Origin: an uncultured Bacilli bacterium
GTDB lineage: Bacteria; Bacillota_I; Bacilli_A; ML615J-28; CAG-313
Length of the DNA: 7,362 nucleotides
Direction: 5' to 3'
Assembly (NCBI GenBank): GCA_904501965.1
Contig: CAJGCS010000047.1
Location: forward strand, 1-7,362
The position numbers were made by a program, and so were the translations under genes. Shown here piece after piece: positions 5,703-7,362 of the stretch (position 1 is its first letter; every line of letters begins with the position of its first letter). The notes beneath the pieces are model-generated. The model worked only from the letters and a program-made list of their open reading frames with translations. It did not search any database and was not told the DNA's origin.

Positions 5703-6725
5703 TTATTTATTATTAGCAACTTTTTTAGCAATACTAGTATCAACAATTATATCAAAATTAACTCTTTTATCAAGTTCTCCTGCTTCTTGCATTATATCAA
5801 GTAGTCTTTCATATCCCTCTTTATTAAATACAGGAGTATTAGCCCATGCATTAATAGCACGATATCTTTTTACAACTTCAGTTAACATTGTAATGTTTGA
5901 ATCAGGAAATTGTTCTAACATAAGTTTAGCAACTTCTTCATCTGAATGTGTACTTATATATAAATAACCTCTGTATACTGCTCTTACAAACTTTTCTAAT
6001 GTTTCTTTGTTTTCATTAAAGTATTTAAGCGTTGTTGAATATGCAGTATATGGCACTTCACCAACTAGCTCTCCAACTGAACAAAGCAAAAATGCTTTGT
6101 TTGATTCAACTATTTCAGATGCAGTTGGTTCAAATAATGTAGTAAAATCCCCTTCTCCTGCAATAAATGAGCCTGCCATCGCTCCAAACGCAACATCGGT
6201 TCTTATATTAACTTCATCTTCTGAAAATTCAGTTTTATCTCTTACAACCTTTAAGCCTGCTTGTTTTAAAGCATATTCAAGTGTCATTTCTGGAACTCCG
6301 CCTTTTCTTCCACCTAAAATACTTTTTCCTTTTAACATTTCTAGACTAAAATCTTTTATATCAGTTCGACCAAATATAAACGATCCATCAGTTCTTGTTA
6401 GCTGAGCAAAGTTAACTAAATAATTTCTTTGACCACTATTATATAAATATACAGTTGGTTCTGGTCCTTGAAGGCCAATTTGAACATCATTTGAAAGAAG
6501 CGCAGCTGTTACTTTATCAGCACCATTTGAATTGATTAGTTCAACATCAAGCCCTTCTTCTTCAAAATAACCAAGTTCTAAAGCTACATATTGAGGTGCA
6601 TAAAAAACAGAATGTGCAACTTCAGCTACTCTTATTTTTTTTAGTCCATTATTAGTACATCCAGAAACAGTAAATAACACAACTAAACTAAATAATACTA
6701 AAAATGTTTTAATTATTTTTTTCAT
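5703..6725 (-). CDS. ABC importer substrate-binding lipoprotein, NMT1/SsuA/ThiY-like
   Basis: A 340-residue extracytoplasmic solute-binding protein that delivers its ligand to the permease encoded just upstream. The N-terminus has a basic MKKIIK, a hydrophobic stretch (7-19) and a lipobox VSGC (20-23), so C23 should be lipidated after cleavage by signal peptidase II. The mature part shows the NMT1/THI5-like pattern: HSVFYAPQYVALELGYFEEE (38-57), GLDVEL, GADKVTAALLSNDVQIGL (68-85), GPEPTVYLY (87-95), GGRKGG and a later LFEPTA. This family binds sulfonates, taurine, nitrate, thiamine-precursor pyrimidines or riboflavin, and the ligand cannot be chosen here. Its ATG overlaps the permease stop (ATGA), showing tight translational coupling. 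AAAGGGG lies about eleven bases upstream of the start. The flavin reductase-like gene follows 41 bases on. Confidence 0.92.
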   Translation of the reverse strand: MKKIIKTFLVLFSLVVLFTVSGCTNNGLKKIRVAEVAHSVFYAPQYVALELGYFEEEGLDVELINSNGADKVTAALLSNDVQIGLQGPEPTVYLYNSGQRNYLVNFAQLTRTDGSFIFGRTDIKDFSLEMLKGKSILGGRKGGVPEMTLEYALKQAGLKVVRDKTEFSEDEVNIRTDVAFGAMAGSFIAGEGDFTTLFEPTASEIVESNKAFLLCSVGELVGEVPYTAYSTTLKYFNENKETLEKFVRAVYRGYLYISTHSDEEVAKLMLEQFPDSNITMLTEVVKRYRAINAWANTPVFNKEGYERLLDIMQEAGELDKRVNFDIIVDTSIAKKVANNK

Positions 6726-7362
6726 TTTCTTCTTTTCCCCTTTAATCTATTTTCAAATATGTTTACAAATGCATACATAAAGTAGGAAATAATCGCAAGC
6801 ACAATAACTCCCATCATTACTAAATCCATTTTAAATACTTGTGAACCATATACAATTAAATATCCTATTCCTGCACGTGAAACTATAAACTCACCAACTA
6901 TAACACCAACCCATGACATTCCTATATTTATTTTAATAATATTGATAATATTAGTAAAATTAGATGGTAAAATGAGTTTAAATAATATCTGAAATTTATT
7001 TGCACCAAATGTATTAAGCATTTTTATTTTCTCTTCATCAACCATCATAAAATAACTATATGCTGACATTATCGTAACAATCAATGATATTGAAATAGCA
7101 ACAACTGTAATTCCTTTTATTCCTGTACCAACCCAAATGATTATTATTGGTGCAAGTGCTGTTTTTGGAAGTGCATTTAAGATAACTAAAAATGGATCAA
7201 ATATTTTCGCAAGAAATTTATTCCACCAAAGTATTACAGCTACACTAAGTCCTAGTATTGTCCCAAATATAATTCCTAATATTGTTTCGATTAATGAAAT
7301 ATAAATATGTTCAAATATTTCAAATGTTTTTATATATTTAATAAATAATTTTGCTATTTTAA
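6722..7362 (-). CDS. ABC importer permease, SsuC/TauC/ThiX-like (5' end cut by window)
   Basis: The frame is open from the right edge for 212 residues to the TGA at 6722-6724. No start codon with a ribosome binding site is seen, so the N-terminus, about 40 residues for a 250-residue family, lies beyond 7362. A TTG at 7084 is internal, because the reading frame upstream of it is clearly family sequence: IFDPFLVILNALPKTALAPI before it and IIIIWVGTGIKGI. The cytoplasmic EAA loop, EEKIKMLNTFGA continuing to ILP (about in-window residues 109-132), contacts the ATPase. SRAGIGYLI (161-169) near the end is typical of SsuC-type permeases, and about five membrane helices are visible. It overlaps the binding-protein start by four bases. 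An ATPase gene is expected upstream, outside the window. Confidence 0.93.
   Translation of the reverse strand, partial: KIAKLFIKYIKTFEIFEHIYISLIETILGIIFGTILGLSVAVILWWNKFLAKIFDPFLVILNALPKTALAPIIIIWVGTGIKGITVVAISISLIVTIMSAYSYFMMVDEEKIKMLNTFGANKFQILFKLILPSNFTNIINIIKINIGMSWVGVIVGEFIVSRAGIGYLIVYGSQVFKMDLVMMGVIVLAIISYFMYAFVNIFENRLKGKRRK

Noticed and set aside
5629..6405. Plus-strand frames opposite the flavin reductase and binding-protein genes
   Set aside because: No family match or ribosome binding site; antisense shadows of conserved proteins.
7082..7084. TTG at 7084 as the permease start
   Set aside because: The frame continues upstream to the window edge with clear permease sequence, so this is an internal Leu codon.

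Overview
The window is AT-rich DNA (by eye about 25-30% G+C) with a dense gene layout, strong GGAGG-type ribosome binding sites, short intergenic gaps and Rho-independent hairpin terminators. The apt-rel gene pair, a SpoVB/YtgP-type flippase, a DUF421 (YetF-type) membrane protein and a lipoprotein-anchored ABC importer all point to a low-GC Gram-positive bacterium (Bacillota, perhaps an Acholeplasma/Izemoplasma-like or Erysipelotrichia-like lineage). Trp residues are encoded by TGG, and the permease gene ends in TGA overlapping the next ATG, so TGA is read as stop. That argues against the Mycoplasma/Spiroplasma code. The species cannot be named from this window.

Layout. (1) 1-1561, minus: apt then rel (rel cut by the left edge), an operon of purine salvage and stringent-response alarmone metabolism, led by an extended -10 promoter. 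(2) 1562-1681: divergent intergenic region with three alternating inverted-repeat half-sites just before the flippase gene. (3) 1682-3184, plus: SpoVB-like MOP-superfamily flippase. It converges on a minus-strand pair, and the shared hairpin terminator is built from the two overlapping stop codons. (4) 3181-4171, minus: DUF421 membrane protein followed by a 99-residue protein I do not recognise. (5) 4249-5091, minus: a NadC-family (quinolinate phosphoribosyltransferase) protein with its own likely promoter and terminator. (6) 5158-7362, minus: ABC permease (cut by the right edge), substrate-binding lipoprotein and a flavin reductase-like split-barrel protein, ending in a perfect palindromic terminator.

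The most interesting point is the NadC-family protein. The fold and several active-site residues are recognisable, but the signature DTRKTTPG reads DTCCTTPL, the SGG phosphate loop reads KGN, and the GALTHS loop is gone. Several positions expected to bind quinolinate and PRPP are replaced, so it may not be an ordinary NadC. It sits directly downstream of an NMT1/SsuA/ThiY-type importer and a flavin reductase-like protein. A small, undescribed uptake-and-conversion pathway for a heterocyclic or otherwise small organic compound is therefore a reasonable but unproven hypothesis.

Three start codons need care. DUF421 should start at the ATG at 4171, not the upstream TTG at 4198. The NadC-like gene should start at the ATG at 5091, not the GTG at 5103, which lies inside the ribosome binding site. 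The permease has no start in the window and reads open to the right edge. No tRNA, rRNA, CRISPR array, insertion sequence or known riboswitch was recognised. No gap between genes exceeds about 120 bases.
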